Source: Onchidella celtica (lineage: Eukaryota; Mollusca; Gastropoda; Systellommatophora; Onchidiidae). Taken from it: a DNA stretch of 64,000 bases. The translations under genes were made by a program, and so were the position numbers. The notes below the pieces were generated by a model. It had not been told where the DNA came from. It was given only the letters and a program-made list of their open reading frames with translations, and searched no databases. The first letter of the stretch is position 1. Every line of letters starts with the position of its first letter. Positions 61,860-64,000 of the stretch are shown one piece after another. Location: assembly GCA_963931925.1 (NCBI GenBank), contig OZ007582.1:21882224-21946223 (forward strand). The letters are read 5' to 3'.

Positions 61860-63141
61860 CAACCATTACTCTATAAATGAACACTACTATAAGTCACATT
61901 TAGCAATTGGCTTTGAAGGGTAATAGATAAAAACTCTAGGCAAACATAACTCTCTTAACCTTCACTGTTCGTTGTGAGTTTAGTGGATCCACAAGTAATC
62001 AAAAATAATTGTATTTATCTTATGTTTTCTTGAAATTCCAGGAACTCCTCACTGGTGTCTCTGTCCATTTCCTATGGTTTTAACATTTTGAAACATATGC
62101 ACGTCCATGCTCACCAATGCACACACACATTTTTACTATTCCCACCCATACATCCTGGGGTCTCACGGACACCAATCTATCAAATAGGTTTTATTATCAT
62201 TCTAAAGAGGATTTCATTGTCATGCCCTTAGATGTACGCCCCGAGGTCTCAGTTACACCACACTCCTGAAGGTGATTTTGTTATATCCCTACCCATAGTT
62301 CTGGAGTCTGAAAGACATCATACTATTAAAGAAGTATCCTCATAAGTTGTTCTTTTGGATTGCAATGTCGATTAGACGCCACGATGTATGCCATGCATAA
62401 TTTTTAGTATGTATTTCGAATGTTAACTTCAACTGAAGCACTATTTGCTTATAAAAGATAAAATCACCTGTTCCATTGCAAGAATAGAATGCTGCTCCCT
62501 GAATACGTTCCAACATGGTCACTGGTCAAATCACTTTTCATGTATGTAGCTTCAAGCTTCCCCTTCCGCCCCCTCCATCAAACCCAGGCTTCAATATGTG
62601 TAAATGGCCATTTAATGGTAAATGTCCAATAAAAGACCTACAGCTTTTAAAACTGAAGCACAGACGAGAAAATCGTTTCGCAAGTCTCACCACAACAGTT
62701 TTATTACACAAATGACAGAGTTCACGATGTGAGCATTTCTTGGTCTTACATGGTCACAGTTGGCACACACATTACAGTAAAAGGCATAGGGCTTATATAC
62801 TAAGCCATTCAGAAATGACGAATAACACAGTTCACAACAAAACAAGGGAAGTCTCGGTTTTAGATTAGTGTTCACTGCTTAGTTCAAAGTTCCAACAGGA
62901 GGGCGCTACAGACTATCTGAGTGTTCATTAGAGTAATAAAAATTATTTAATGTTTATACAGTCGTATATTAACAATATACTGTTCAAATAATCAAAATCA
63001 AACTTTCTTATTCACTACCATAATTGAAAAGCCAAGTACATTCCAGCCCAGAATCTCCCACTCTTTTCCTACAGTTTGCATACCCTGGGGGTATTCCCTC
63101 TCCCTCCCCCCCGCCCCCTCTTCATAGACAGTCAGACTTAC
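61860..63141. other. Intron of EGF gene; no further exon recognised
   Basis: AT-rich intron sequence. A minus-strand piece near 62480-62510 with ATTCAG and a downstream GT resembles an exon but breaks the phase chain. C-rich runs at 63100-63118 precede the next exon. Confidence 0.55.
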
Positions 63142-63276
63142 GGACACACTTCTTGCTTGTAGAATCCCACACATGTCTATCTTGGCAATCGCAGCGATAG
63201 CCTCCCATCATATTGACACATACAGCACTGGCTTCACAGTATTTGTTGTCAAGATTATTTTCACATTCGTTGAAAT
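63142..63276 (-). CDS. EGF membrane protein, calcium-binding EGF domain exon
   Basis: Acceptor TTATGGTTTCAG before 63276 and donor GTAAGTC from 63141; 135 bases, phase 1 to phase 1, the classic exchangeable EGF exon. With the first base from the previous exon it reads DFNECENNLDNKYC, EASAVCVNMMGGYRCDC, then QDRHVWDSTSKKC and V. All six cysteines are present. DxNEC plus CxNxxxxYxCxC is the calcium-binding and Asn-hydroxylation consensus. Upstream exons lie beyond the right edge, so ectodomain size, signal peptide and name cannot be determined. HEG1-like, mucin-type or other EGF receptors are all possible. Confidence 0.93.
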
Positions 63277-63289
63277 CTGAAACCATAAA

Positions 63290-64000
63290 ACATTCAACAA
63301 AAATTTTAAAACATTATTTACCAAACCTCTAGAGAAACTTCCTCATATTCAAATTTTGCAAAATTTACTAAAAAACAAGTTTTACATCAACTGCACATGT
63401 TTCAACAAGTCTTTTTTGTCTTGATTTAATCTCACTGAAGTACCAACTCCTGATCAAAGTCCAAGTTGGCACCCATTTAAATTAATCTTAACTCCTAAAA
63501 CTTTTTCACCGGATTCTGGCCCACATTCTGTATAATTGTCAGAAGGGCTGGGTTGTACAGCATTTTTTTCAGTGCCGCAGTTCCTGGTACTATAACTTCT
63601 CATCAGTGTAATCACCACAACAGGCACCAAGTTGTGTCATCAGACCCCAAAACTTTAACTTGAAGGAAAGAAGAACACTGACTGCGATCCCTCGAGAAAG
63701 GAAACAATCGAGCCAAAACCATGACTCTCTCTCAGTTTGAGTTTCAAATTTGATCTACATCTGCTGCTTCATCCCAGGACAGCCAAGAAGTTGAATCATT
63801 TGTGTCCATGAATAAAAGAGTGGTGTAACTCACCTTCAATTTTTTTTGAGAAAACTGAATTCAATTTTTTTTTCAAATTTTGATCATTAGATTAGATAAA
63901 GACATGAAATAACTAGTCTATTTTGTCTTGAAGGAAGTTAGATCTTTATTCCACTGAGCAACTGGAAGATTTTGTACCTGCTCAAAAGGTTGACCCAGTT
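63290..64000. other. Intron upstream of cbEGF exon; no exon seen
   Basis: AT-rich sequence without a recognisable cysteine-bearing frame on the minus strand. The next upstream exon must end with one base of an Asp codon (G). Confidence 0.5.

Noticed and set aside
62340..62522. Extra minus-strand exon between EGF exons
   Set aside because: Adding it breaks the exact phase chain and gives no cysteine pattern.

Overview
This window is animal nuclear DNA. Genes are split by long GT-AG introns, much of the sequence is di-, tri- and tetranucleotide satellite, and short non-autonomous transposons are frequent. The repeat style (tRNA-derived SINEs, SINE-like elements with a GCGC-TATATA-(ATT)n end, hAT-, piggyBac- and foldback-type MITEs, LINE C-terminal relics) suggests a marine invertebrate, most likely a mollusc such as a gastropod. 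That placement is inference. Most long open frames here are satellite translations (Ile-His-Pro-Ser, Leu-Ser or Arg-Glu repeats), not genes.

Left part (1-19892, minus strand): the 5' coding half of an equilibrative nucleoside transporter gene of the SLC29A4/PMAT type. Exon 1 (19892-19614), exon 2 (7088-6833), exon 3 (4734-4660) and exon 4 (640-502) join in phase. They encode the N-terminus and six membrane helices; the C-terminal exons lie beyond the left edge. The introns hold the GGAT satellite, a CT/CTAT/CTGT satellite, a hAT relic with a nested LINE end, a terminal-inverted-repeat (TIR) element with internal tandem monomers, and foldback elements.

Middle (about 19900-43300): no recognisable host gene. 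It holds adjacent foldback elements, four LINE relics (one sits further right), minisatellites, and a 3 kb array of 17- and 20-bp units (34389-37392). The left-pointing 3' UTR of the next gene probably fills part of 40000-43300.

Right part (43302-63276, minus strand): the 3' half of a single-pass membrane protein gene. Six exons join in phase: a calcium-binding EGF domain, an EGF domain split over two exons, a transmembrane exon, and two exons for a tyrosine-rich cytoplasmic tail ending in a stop. The 5' exons lie beyond the right edge. One plus-strand candidate first exon for a small secreted protein (45319-45465) lies inside its last intron. The introns also carry paired MITE families, two piggyBac-like elements, duplicated SINEs and three minisatellites of about 50-65 bp period.

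All coordinates were read by eye. Exon boundaries rest on splice signals plus phase agreement. Repeat edges are approximate unless a terminal motif is named.
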